Below, one piece after another: positions 24,448 to 32,500 of a stretch of 36,693 nucleotides of DNA. How positions within the stretch are numbered: the first letter of the stretch is position 1; the number at the start of each line of letters is the position of its first letter. The translations under genes were made by a program, and so were the position numbers. The notes under the pieces are model-generated. The model saw only the letters and a program-made list of their open reading frames with translations. It did not search any database and was not told the origin of the DNA. The stretch comes from QHWT01 sp046734675 (GTDB taxonomy: Bacteria > Acidobacteriota > Vicinamibacteria > Vicinamibacterales > 2-12-FULL-66-21): the NCBI GenBank assembly GCA_046734675.1, contig JBKPRU010000265.1, positions 1-36,693 of the forward strand, given 5' to 3'.

Positions 24448-25407
24448 CTAGAACGCGTCCGCGTGCCAGTAGACGACATCTTCCGCCCTGAGCGCGCTGA
24501 CATCGACATCGTCGCGAAGCGATTTGATCATCATCAACTCCGACGCCGGGTGTCGCTTCACGAGTGTCGTCTGCGGTGGAAGGAAGCCGTCGGGCAACCA
24601 GGCGGCGATATCGGGAGCCGATTCGCGAGGCGTGCGTGCGCGCAGCACCTGCAGGATCGCGCCGACGCGCGCACCTGAGGGATCGCGATCGCCCGCCGAC
24701 TCGAGCGTCGTGCTGACCGTCGATCGCGTCAGCAGCGCGAAGGCGACTGCGGACGCGCCCTCTTCCGCGACGAAGAACTCGACGGTGCGAACGCCGGCTG
24801 GCGCGAACCCCGCGAGCAGCCGCTTCTTCGCAACGCTGTAGCGAACGAGGTCAGGGTCGAAGTCGAGCGAGAACCGCGCCTGCGTGGCGCGAGAACGCAG
24901 CATCTCGGTGACGGCGGGAATATCGCGGTCGGCTCCGGCGCGCACCAGCACGGCCGGCGCACCCGCCTTCTCCGTGACACGCAGCCAGCAGACGTCGCGC
25001 GGAATCGCGGTGAACCCGAAGCGCTCGTAATACGGGGCGCCGATTTCCGAGAACAGCAGCGCGCAGTCGAATCCCTCGTCGCGCGCACCGCCGAGCAGCC
25101 GCTCGATGAGCGCCGATGCGCCGCCTCGTCCGCGCCGCGTCGGGGACGTGAAGACGGCGCCGATCCCGAGCACACGGACGACGCGCCCGTCGAGCCGTGC
25201 CCGCAAGGCGTAGCGCTTCGCGGTCGAAAGGACTCGACCGTCTTCGACGAGCGCGAGACGATCGAGGTTCGTGCGCCCCCATGGCGTCTGCATCTGAGCA
25301 GCGTTGTAGCGTGCGTACGCGTCGCGCGCGAGGCCATCAGACCAGATGCGCCAGGTCTCGTCGAGGATCTCCTCGAGTATTCCGTCACGGGCAGGAACGA
25401 TGTCCAT
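24448..25407 (-). CDS. Eis-like GNAT N-acetyltransferase
   Basis: 319 residues. The N-terminal GNAT domain has the acetyl-CoA loop VFTSPTRRGRGGASALIERL (about residues 85-104) and FSEIGAPYYERFGF, a typical motif-B segment. The remainder (about 145-319) resembles the second half of Eis-like or two-domain acetyltransferases but has no clear second CoA loop. The substrate is unknown: an amine from the neighbouring pathway is possible, as is a drug or a protein N-terminus. A minus-strand TAGAAT (25426-25421) stands 13 nt before the ATG, suggesting its own promoter and a very short leader. Confidence 0.78.
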   Translation of the reverse strand: MDIVPARDGILEEILDETWRIWSDGLARDAYARYNAAQMQTPWGRTNLDRLALVEDGRVLSTAKRYALRARLDGRVVRVLGIGAVFTSPTRRGRGGASALIERLLGGARDEGFDCALLFSEIGAPYYERFGFTAIPRDVCWLRVTEKAGAPAVLVRAGADRDIPAVTEMLRSRATQARFSLDFDPDLVRYSVAKKRLLAGFAPAGVRTVEFFVAEEGASAVAFALLTRSTVSTTLESAGDRDPSGARVGAILQVLRARTPRESAPDIAAWLPDGFLPPQTTLVKRHPASELMMIKSLRDDVDVSALRAEDVVYWHADAF

Positions 25408-25420
25408 TGCAGATCACACG

Positions 25421-25449
25421 ATTCTACCCGCTCAACCGAGCGTGATAAT
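25421..25449. promoter_or_regulatory. Divergent -10-like boxes (TAGAAT minus, GATAAT plus)
   Basis: Minus strand: TAGAAT at 25426-25421, 13 nt before the GNAT ATG. Plus strand: GATAAT at 25444-25449, 18 nt before the ATG of the small membrane protein. Both imply short leaders. -35 boxes are not convincing. Confidence 0.35.
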
Positions 25450-25467
25450 GTAAGCGCGCCGAGACTC

Positions 25468-25725
25468 ATGACTGCTGACGCTGCGCCGCAGATCGTCTGG
25501 GCGGTCATCATCCTGCTGTTTGTGATCGCCGTCGTCGTGTCCGCGCGGCAGAAGCGCGGCGGCCGCCGCCTGACGTCGGGCATCGGCCCTGCAGCGGCCG
25601 GAACCATCTACGATTTGCTCAACACTGACAAGCGCAACGCCATCGAATTGATCGTCGAAGAGAAAGCCGAAGCGCGCGATCCGGAGACCGCGGACGATGT
25701 CGTCGATCCCGAAGCACGTCACTGA
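25468..25725 (+). CDS. Small single-pass membrane protein of unknown function
   Basis: 85 residues: a hydrophobic helix at about 9-25 (VWAVIILLFVIAVVVSA), a basic patch (RQKRGGRR), then a soluble acidic tail (about 60-85). The positive-inside rule puts the tail in the cytoplasm. Its last 29 bp overlap the start of the following PLP-enzyme gene in another frame, so the two are probably co-translated. No family was recognised. The codon use and overlap make it likely to be a real gene. Confidence 0.62.
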   Translation: MTADAAPQIVWAVIILLFVIAVVVSARQKRGGRRLTSGIGPAAAGTIYDLLNTDKRNAIELIVEEKAEARDPETADDVVDPEARH

Positions 25726-26827
25726 ACTGCAGACGCCCGCCGTGCTGATCGAGTCCTCGCGGCTCGAACGCAACCTGCAGCGCATGCAGCACGCCGCGAG
25801 CGCCGGCGGGAAGCGGCTGCGGCCGCACGCGAAGACGCACAAGTCGCCCGACGTCGCAAAGCTGCAGCTCGCGCGCGGCGCGGTGGGGATCTGCTGCGCG
25901 AAGCTTGGCGAAGCGGAAGTGTTTGCCGACGCGGGCATTGCCGACATCCGGCTTCCCTATCCGCTCAATCCCGTCAACGCCGACCGTGTGCTCGCGCTCG
26001 CCGAGCGCGTCGCGCTCTCCTTCATCGTCGACGATGCCGCGGTGGCGCAGGCGTGGTCCGACGTCGCATGTCGGGCGAGACGACGGCTCGACGTGCTCGT
26101 CAAGGTCGACGTCGGCTTTCATCGCTGCGGGATCGATCCAAACGCACCGGAGGCTGGCGAGATCGTCAGCCGGATCGCCGGGATGCACGGCCTCAGATTC
26201 AAGGGGCTGCTCAGCCATGCGGGACACGCGTATGCCGCGAGCACCGACGAAGAAACCGAGGCGATGGCCGTGGAGGAGGCGCGGACGTTGCTCGACGTCG
26301 CGTCGCGCGCGGGCGTCGACTGCGAGGAAATCAGCGTCGGGGCGACGCCGACCGCACGCTACTCCGCCCGACTCGACGGCATCACGGAGCTGAGGCCGGG
26401 CAACTATGCCTACTACGATCGCATGCAGGTCGGCATCGGCTCCGCCGGCTGGGAGGACTGCGCGCTGACGGTACTCGCGCGCGTGGTGAGCCGTCCGGCT
26501 CGCGATCGTCTCATCTTCGACAGCGGCAGCAAGACGCTGACGAATGATTTGGCGCGCGGCCGCGGCAACAGCGCGGGCCACGGCGCCGTTCTGGAAGATC
26601 TCTACGGCACCTGCCCGATCGAGTCGCTCCTCGTGGAGCGGCTCTCGGAGGAGCACGCGACGGTTCGCGATCTCACCGCGACGTCGCCGCTCGCGATCGG
26701 CGATCTCGTCCGCATCATCCCGAACCACTCGTGCGTGGTCTCGAACATGGTGGACGCCGTATGGCTCGTCGACGGCGAGACCGTACTCGATCGCCTCCCA
26801 GTAGCCGCGCGCGGGCGGATCACTTAG
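25697..26827 (+). CDS. D-threonine aldolase / D-serine dehydratase-like PLP enzyme (fold type III)
   Basis: 376 residues, usual for the DSD1/D-TA family. The PLP lysine is K46 in LRPHAKTHKSP. VKVDVGFHRCG and LLSHAGHAY are barrel signatures, and SVGATPTARY binds phosphate. The C-terminal metal site is H344-x-C346 (PNHSCVVSNM). Zinc bound by His and Cys is described for D-serine dehydratase, whereas characterised D-threonine aldolases have His and Asp, so dehydration of a D-hydroxy-amino acid and retro-aldol cleavage to glycine plus aldehyde are both possible. A BMC shell gene starts 17 bp after its stop. Confidence 0.85.
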   Translation: MSSIPKHVTELQTPAVLIESSRLERNLQRMQHAASAGGKRLRPHAKTHKSPDVAKLQLARGAVGICCAKLGEAEVFADAGIADIRLPYPLNPVNADRVLALAERVALSFIVDDAAVAQAWSDVACRARRRLDVLVKVDVGFHRCGIDPNAPEAGEIVSRIAGMHGLRFKGLLSHAGHAYAASTDEETEAMAVEEARTLLDVASRAGVDCEEISVGATPTARYSARLDGITELRPGNYAYYDRMQVGIGSAGWEDCALTVLARVVSRPARDRLIFDSGSKTLTNDLARGRGNSAGHGAVLEDLYGTCPIESLLVERLSEEHATVRDLTATSPLAIGDLVRIIPNHSCVVSNMVDAVWLVDGETVLDRLPVAARGRIT

Positions 26828-26844
26828 ACTTGAACGCGCAATCT

Positions 26845-27132
26845 ATGGCGAGAGAACTCCCTGGCGAAGCGCTCGGCCTCGTGGAAACGCGCGGCCTCGT
26901 GGGCATGATCGAGGCGGCGGACGCGATGGTGAAGACGGCGAACGTCGTCTTCGTCGGCTGGCAGAAGGTCGATGCCGGGCTGGTCACCGCGATCGTGCGC
27001 GGGGATGTCGCGTCGGTCAAGGCGGCCACGGATGCGGGCGCCGCTGCGGCGCGCCGGGTCGGAGAGCTGGTGGGAGTCCACGTGATCGCGCGTCCCGCCG
27101 ACGGCCTCGACAAGATCTTTCCTATCGGCTGA
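26845..27132 (+). CDS. BMC-H bacterial microcompartment shell protein
   Basis: 95 residues, the size of PduA/EutM-type hexameric shell proteins. EALGLVETRGLVGMIEAADA (8-27), VKTANVVFVG, LVTAIVRGDVASVKAATDAG and VGVHVIARP follow the BMC fold from end to end. The pore loop, usually K-I-G-S-G, reads KVDAG (41-45), placing an aspartate beside the six-fold pore. ATG 26845 is chosen because the longer frame runs into the previous gene. TAGACT (26825-26830) lies 14 nt upstream, so it may have its own promoter. It is the only shell gene in the window; a closed compartment would also need BMC-P pentamers encoded elsewhere. Its 3' end overlaps the convergent pterin dehydratase by 11 bp. Confidence 0.9.
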   Translation: MARELPGEALGLVETRGLVGMIEAADAMVKTANVVFVGWQKVDAGLVTAIVRGDVASVKAATDAGAAAARRVGELVGVHVIARPADGLDKIFPIG

Positions 27133-27421
27133 TCATCGTCGCCGCAATCGCATCAGCCTGCCGCGCCCCCGCGAAGTCCTTCTCGGTGAGGCCTCCTTCG
27201 CTGTGGGTGCTGTAGGTGAGCGTCACCCGCTTGTAATTAATGAGAATGTCCGGATGGTGGTCCGCCGCTTCGGCATCGAACGCCAGCCGCGCCACGAAGG
27301 CGATGGCGTCAGGAAAACCCGCGAAGACGAACTGACGGGCGATCGCGTCGCCCCGCAGCTCCCATCCTTTTAGATCCGCCAGCTTGCGGCTGGCCTCGGC
27401 CGTATCGAGCTTGGCTGCCAT
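27122..27421 (-). CDS. 4a-hydroxytetrahydrobiopterin dehydratase (pterin carbinolamine dehydratase)
   Basis: 99 residues from ATG 27421; the longer frame to 27478 adds a non-homologous basic tail. The catalytic signature ADHHPDILINYKRVTLTYST (about 71-90) carries the paired histidines and the conserved HP. LTEKDFAGARQADAI ends the fold. The enzyme dehydrates 4a-hydroxy-tetrahydrobiopterin made by aromatic amino acid hydroxylases; no hydroxylase gene is in view, and many bacteria use PCD-like proteins in molybdopterin or other pterin metabolism. A minus-strand TATGCT stands exactly 6 nt before the ATG. Confidence 0.9.
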   Translation of the reverse strand: MAAKLDTAEASRKLADLKGWELRGDAIARQFVFAGFPDAIAFVARLAFDAEAADHHPDILINYKRVTLTYSTHSEGGLTEKDFAGARQADAIAATMISR

Positions 27422-27433
27422 CAGCCGAGCATA
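27422..27433 (-). promoter_or_regulatory. TATGCT -10-like box, leaderless spacing
   Basis: On the minus strand TATGCT (27433-27428) is followed by CGGCTG and then the ATG at 27421. The 6-nt spacing predicts transcription starting at or next to the start codon. Confidence 0.4.
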
Positions 27434-27485
27434 CGCGAAAGGCCGACGGGCGTCGGTCCGGAAACCCCGTGCTCGCATTTGGCGT

Positions 27486-27516
27486 CTAACGGTGTTAGTC
27501 TAATGAACACCGTTCA
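27486..27516. promoter_or_regulatory. Tandem 13-bp palindromic operators over the TetR start
   Basis: CTAACGGTGTTAG (27486-27498) and TGAACACCGTTCA (27504-27516) are each palindromes with 5-bp arms and a 3-bp centre. Their starts are 18 bp apart. Together they also form a larger inverted repeat, AACGGTGTT (27488-27496) with AACACCGTT (27506-27514). The ATG at 27503 lies between them. The arrangement fits two TetR dimers bound side by side and autoregulation of the efflux operon. Confidence 0.62.
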
Positions 27517-28225
27517 CCACGACTGGCAGCTAACCCCTAACTTATTGGGACCACAGCAATTGGGCGTCAAAGAACGACAGGAACGTGAGCGCGAGGCGGT
27601 GGCCCGCGCCATTCTCGATGCCGCGCGCGACCTCTTCGTGACGCACGGCTATCACAACGTCTCGATCCGGAAGATTGCCGAGCGCATCGAGTACAGCCCG
27701 GCCGCCATTTACAGCTACTTTCCAAGCAAGGACGACATCTTTTTTGCGCTCGCCGCCGAGGGCTTCCGCCTGCTCGTGTCCACGCCGGTCGAGCCGCCGG
27801 TTGGCGACGACCCGGTCGACGCGGTGCGCGCGATGGTCTGGCACTACTACGTCTTCAGCAAGACCCACCCCGAATATTTCGCGCTGATGTTCATCGATCG
27901 GACCGTGCCGCGCATCACTCGCGACTGGCAGGGGTTCGCGTTCGTCGCGGACATGAAGCGTCAGCTGCACGAGCAGATCGAGCGCGCGATCGACGCCGGT
28001 GCGTTTCCCGTCGGCACCTCGGCGCATGCGGCCTTCCGCATTCTCGTGACCGCGTTGCACGGCGCGGCGACGCTGCGCCTGTGCAGCCGGATGGAACAAG
28101 GAGAGGACGGCGATGCGCTTGCCCGCGCCACGCTGAACGCCGCCCTCGGGGGCCTTCGCGTGGGAGCGGGCGTGAATTGTCATCTCGATACGTGTGTTGA
28201 TACCACCACGGATTCACACGAATGA
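27503..28225 (+). CDS. TetR/AcrR family transcriptional repressor of the efflux operon
   Basis: 240 residues from ATG 27503. In-frame TTGs at 27545 and 27560 would remove the unconserved N-terminus and free the operators from the coding region, so the start is uncertain. The HTH is at about 53-74 (VSIRKIAERIEYSPAAIYSYF), preceded by the usual first helix (AILDAARDLFVTHGYHN). The ligand domain contains PEYFALMFID and FRILVTALHGAATL. It probably represses itself and the downstream membrane fusion protein and RND genes. The last residues (DTTTDSHE) and the stop come from a family-3 repeat, so the natural C-terminus has been overwritten. Confidence 0.85.
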   Translation: MNTVHHDWQLTPNLLGPQQLGVKERQEREREAVARAILDAARDLFVTHGYHNVSIRKIAERIEYSPAAIYSYFPSKDDIFFALAAEGFRLLVSTPVEPPVGDDPVDAVRAMVWHYYVFSKTHPEYFALMFIDRTVPRITRDWQGFAFVADMKRQLHEQIERAIDAGAFPVGTSAHAAFRILVTALHGAATLRLCSRMEQGEDGDALARATLNAALGGLRVGAGVNCHLDTCVDTTTDSHE

Positions 28226-28277
28226 ACACGCATGGCTCGGCTGAATCCGTGTCCATCTGTGTTCATCCGTGGTTGCT
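28200..28277. repeat. Family-3 repeat: inverted pair of CACGGAT / ATCCGTG tracts
   Basis: ACCACCACGGATTCACACGA (from 28202) faces an inverted tract with ATCCGTGTCC and TTCATCCGTGG (28245-28272), so the region can fold back on itself. It supplies the TetR stop codon and fills the gap before the membrane fusion protein gene. The pairing could attenuate read-through into the pump genes. Confidence 0.65.
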
Positions 28278-28299
28278 ACGGAGCCGAGGACTGATCGTC

Positions 28300-29496
28300 A
28301 TGAATCGTAAGTTGTCTGTTGTCGTGTTGATGGTCGCGATTGCCGCGCTCGCGTCTGCCGGTTGCCGCACCGAATCGACGCGCGCGGCGGAGCCGGCGAC
28401 GCCGATTGCGGTCGCCGTGAAGGCGGCACCGGTGCAGTCGGAAGCGATCGATCGCTTCCTCCGCGTCACGGGATCTCTTGCGGCCGATGAGCAGGCGGAA
28501 GTCGCAGCCGAAACCGGTGGACGCGTGATCGGTACGCCCGTCGAACGCGGCACCCGCGTCGAGGGGGGCGCGGTGCTCGTGCGGATCTCCGCGGCCGAAG
28601 CTGACGCATCGCTGCGCGAGGCGGAAGCCAACGCGGCGCAGATCGAGGCGCGCCTCGGGCTTACGCCCGGTCAGGCCTTCGATCCGACGCACGTGCCGGA
28701 AGTGCTGAACGCGAAAGCCTCGCTCGACTGGGCCGAGGCGGACTTCAACCGCATCAAGGCGCTGCTCGATCAGAAGGTCGTCTCGCAGAGTGAGTTCGAT
28801 CAGAAGCGGACGCAGATGCAGGCGGCGCAGCAGCAGTATCAGACGGCGCAGAACGGCGCGCAGCAGTCGTACCGGTCGCTCCAGGCGGCGCGGGCCCGCA
28901 TCGACCTCGCGCGCAAGGCCGCGGCCGACACGGTCGTGCGCGCGCCGTTTGCCGGCCTGGTGGCCGAGCGCGTCGTCAGCACCGGCGATTACGTGACGCG
29001 CGGCACCAAGGTCGCGACGGTCGTGCGCATCGATCCGCTGCGCGTCGAGCTGACCGTGCCGGAGCAGTACCTGTCGCAGGTGAAAGAAGGCCAGCCGGTA
29101 AAGCTCACGGTGGATGCGTATCCCGGTGAAAACTTCGCGGCGCGCGTGCGCTTCGTGTCTCCGTCGCTCAAGACCGATCAGCGTGCGTTGACGGTCGAGG
29201 CAATCGCGCCGAACCGCGACGGCCGTTTGAAGCCCGGTCTGTTTGCAACGGCGTTCCTGCAGAAGCCTGCGTCCGCGCCGGCCCTGCTCGTTCCGGCATC
29301 CTCTGTCGAAACGGTGGCGGGCACGAGCCGGGTGTACGTCGTCACTGGCGACAAGACCGAGGAGCGCATCGTGAGCACCGGCGAGCGCGTTGGTGAGCGC
29401 GTCGAGATCGTCTCCGGCGTCAAGGCCGGCGAGACGGTTGCGGTAAATCCACGCGGGAAGCTCGCCGACGGAACGTCCGTTCAGGTCGAGCGTTGA
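28300..29496 (+). CDS. RND efflux membrane fusion protein (HlyD/AcrA family)
   Basis: 398 residues from ATG 28300; the upstream in-frame ATG at 28222 lies in the repeat. The N-terminal signal peptide ends in LASAGC, so C22 may be lipidated although the lipobox is imperfect. The lipoyl half-motifs are AEVAAETGGRVIGTPVERG (about 68-86) and DTVVRAPFAGLVAERVVSTG (about 210-230). Between them lies an alpha-hairpin rich in Gln (QMQAAQQQYQTAQ). A beta-barrel and a membrane-proximal domain complete it. It bridges the pump and the outer membrane channel in the periplasm. It follows a TetR gene and precedes the RND gene. Confidence 0.9.
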   Translation: MNRKLSVVVLMVAIAALASAGCRTESTRAAEPATPIAVAVKAAPVQSEAIDRFLRVTGSLAADEQAEVAAETGGRVIGTPVERGTRVEGGAVLVRISAAEADASLREAEANAAQIEARLGLTPGQAFDPTHVPEVLNAKASLDWAEADFNRIKALLDQKVVSQSEFDQKRTQMQAAQQQYQTAQNGAQQSYRSLQAARARIDLARKAAADTVVRAPFAGLVAERVVSTGDYVTRGTKVATVVRIDPLRVELTVPEQYLSQVKEGQPVKLTVDAYPGENFAARVRFVSPSLKTDQRALTVEAIAPNRDGRLKPGLFATAFLQKPASAPALLVPASSVETVAGTSRVYVVTGDKTEERIVSTGERVGERVEIVSGVKAGETVAVNPRGKLADGTSVQVER

Positions 29497-29550
29497 CCCA
29501 CCACGGATAGACACGGATACACCGGATACATCGGACCTATTCGGATTAGT
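29497..29550. repeat. Family-3 CACGGAT-rich repeat tract
   Basis: CCACGGATAGACACGGATAC is followed by further CGGATA-like and TCGGA variants up to TACGGAACG. The tract spans almost the whole gap between the membrane fusion protein stop and the RND start at 29565, separating two genes that must be expressed together. Confidence 0.6.
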
Positions 29551-29564
29551 ACGGAACGTTCACA

Positions 29565-32500
29565 ATGCAGTGGCTAGCTTCTATTTCCGTTAAACGGCCC
29601 GTCTTCGCGAGCGTGCTCATCCTGGCGCTCACGGTCATCGGCGCGTTTGCATTCACGCGGCTCGGCCTCGACCGCTTCCCCAAGGTCGATTTCCCGACCA
29701 TCGTCGTCACGACGCGGCTGCCAGGAGCGGCGCCGGAAGAAGTCGAGACGGAGATCTCCGACAAGATCGAAGAGGCGGTCAACACGATCAGCGGGATCGA
29801 CGAGCTGCGCTCGACGTCCTCTGAAGGCGTGTCGACGGTCATCATCTCGTTCCTCCTCGAGAAGGACGCCGACATCGCGGCGCAGGAAGTGCGGGACCGC
29901 GTCAACCGCGTCATTCCGTTGCTTCCGAAGACCATCGATCAGCCGACCGTCGAAAAGTTCGATCCTGATGCGGCGCCGGTGTTGACCCTCGCGGTCTCCG
30001 CGTCGAAGCCGATTCGCGACATCACCGAATACGCGGACAAGACGCTGCGCCGGCAACTGGAGAGCGTGAACGGCGTCGGCCAGGTTCTGGTGGTCGGCGG
30101 CCGTCAGCGTCAGGTGAATATCTGGCTCGACGCGGCGCGGCTGCAGGCCTACAACATCACGGTCACGGACGTGTCGCGCGCGCTGCAGGCGCAGAACGCG
30201 GAGATTCCCGGCGGCCGGGTGGAAGCCGGCCCCGAGTCGATGACCCTTCGGACCCGCGGACGCGTACAGTCGGTCGAGCAGTTCGGCGACATCGTCGTCA
30301 AGCAGGCCGAGGGCCATCCGATTCTCCTGCGCGACGTCGCGAGAGTCGAAGACGGCATGGCGGAAGCGACGACGAAGGCGAACGTCAACGGCCAGTCGAC
30401 CGTCCTGCTCACCATCCGCCGTCAATCGGGCACCAACACCGTCCAGGTCGTCGAGGCCATCAAAGAGCGGCTGTCCGATCTGAAGGGCGTGACGCCTGCC
30501 GGCTACGACATCCGAATCGTCCGCGACCAGTCGGAGTTCATCAAGGCGTCGATCAAGACGGTCGAAGAGCACCTCGTGCTCGGATCAATCCTCGCGGCGC
30601 TCGTCGTCCTCGTGTTCCTGTGGAACTGGCGCTCGACGATCATTGCGGCGATTGCGATCCCCACGTCGATCATCGCCACGTTCGGGTTGATGTGGTACGA
30701 GGGCTTCACGCTGAACGCGATGACCCTCCTTGCGCTGACCCTCGCGGTCGGCATCGTCATCGACGATGCGATCGTGGTGCTCGAGAACATCTATCGCTTC
30801 GTCGAAGAGAAGAAGCGGCCGCCGTTCCAGGCCGCCATCGAGGCAACGCGCGAAATCGGCCTCGCCGTGCTGGCGACGACGCTGTCACTCGTCGCGATCT
30901 TCGTTCCGGTCGGCTTCATGGGCGGCATCGTCGGCCGCTTCATGAAGAGCTTCGGCCTGACGATGGCGTTCGCGATCATGGTGTCGCTGCTCGTGAGCTT
31001 CACGCTGACGCCGATGCTCTCGGCGCGGTGGATCAAGATGCGGCCGCGTCGCGAGGACGCGGACGGGCACGAAGTCGATGATGCCGGGTCGAAAGACAGC
31101 AAGTTCTTTCGGCCGATCGATCATGCCTATGCAGGTGTGCTGAGGTGGGCGCTCAATCACCGCGCGATCGTTGCCGGTGTCGCAGTGCTCGTGCTGCTGA
31201 GCAGCGTGCCGCTCTTCATGGTCGCGGACAAGACGTTCATGCCGACCGACGACCAGTCGGAGTTCGAAGTCGGCATGCGGGCGCCGGAAGGCACGAGCCT
31301 CGACGCAACCGAGCTGGTCGCGAATCGCATCGCGTCGAGAGTGCGGCAGCTGCCAGAAGTCGATTACACGCTCGTCACGGCTGCGGACGACCCCGCGCAG
31401 ACACAGAACCAGGCGACCGTGTATGTGCGTCTGAAGTCGCTCGACGCACGTCAGCGCGACCAGTTCGCCGTCATGGACGACGTGCGGTCCAAGATCCTGC
31501 CGCAGTTCGCGTCCGCAAACCTGCGGACCGGCGTCCGTTCGGTCGCCGCCATCGGCGGCGGCGGCAACCAGAACGCGGACATTCAGTTCACGTTGAACGG
31601 ACCGGATCTCCACAACCTCGAACGCTACGCGAACGCGGTCGCGGACGCAGCGAAGAAGATCCCGGGCATCGTCGACGTCGATACGTCGCTCAATTCGGGC
31701 AAGCCGGAGCTCTCGGTGCATCTCGATCGCCTGAAGGCGTCCGACCTTGGCGTCCAGGGAGCGGATGCGGCGGAAGCGCTGCGTCTGCTGGTCGGCGGCG
31801 ACCAGGTCACGACCTACAACGAAGGAGGCGAGCAGTACGAAGTGCACGTGCGTGCGCTTCAGACCGAGCGCGACTCCGCCAACAGCATCGGGCAGCTGAC
31901 GGTGCCCTCGAGCCGCATCGGCAGCGTTCCGCTCGAGAACATCGCGGGACTGACGATGGGCACGGCCCCGAGCGCGATCGATCGACTGAATCGTCAGCGT
32001 CAGGTCACGGTGTTCGCCGGCCTGACGCCGGGCGTCTCGCAGACGCCGGCGATGGACGCGATGCAGAAGACGGCGGAGTCGCTCAACATGGGCCCGGGCT
32101 ACAGCACGCGCTTTGCCGGCCGCTCGCGTGAGCTCGGCCGCGCGGCCCAAAACTTCGTGCTCGCGTTCGTGCTGTCGCTGGTCTTCATGTATCTCATCCT
32201 GGCGGCGCAGTTCGAATCGTGGCTGCATCCGATCACGATCCTGCTGTCGCTGCCGTTGACGTTGCCGTTCGCGCTGATTTCAATCATCGTGACGGGACAG
32301 TCGTTGAACATCTTCTCGGCGCTCGGTCTGCTCGTGCTGTTCGGCGTCGTGAAGAAGAACTCGATTCTTCAGATTGACCACGCCAATCAGCTCAGGGAGC
32401 GGGGAATGGAACGTGATTCAGCCATCCTGCAGGCGAGCCGCGACCGGCTGCGGCCTATTCTCATGACAACGCTCGCATTCGTCGCGGGCATGATCCCGCT

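Noticed and set aside
30885..32228. A 447-codon antisense frame inside the RND gene
   Set aside because: His/Arg-rich antisense shadow without domain signatures.
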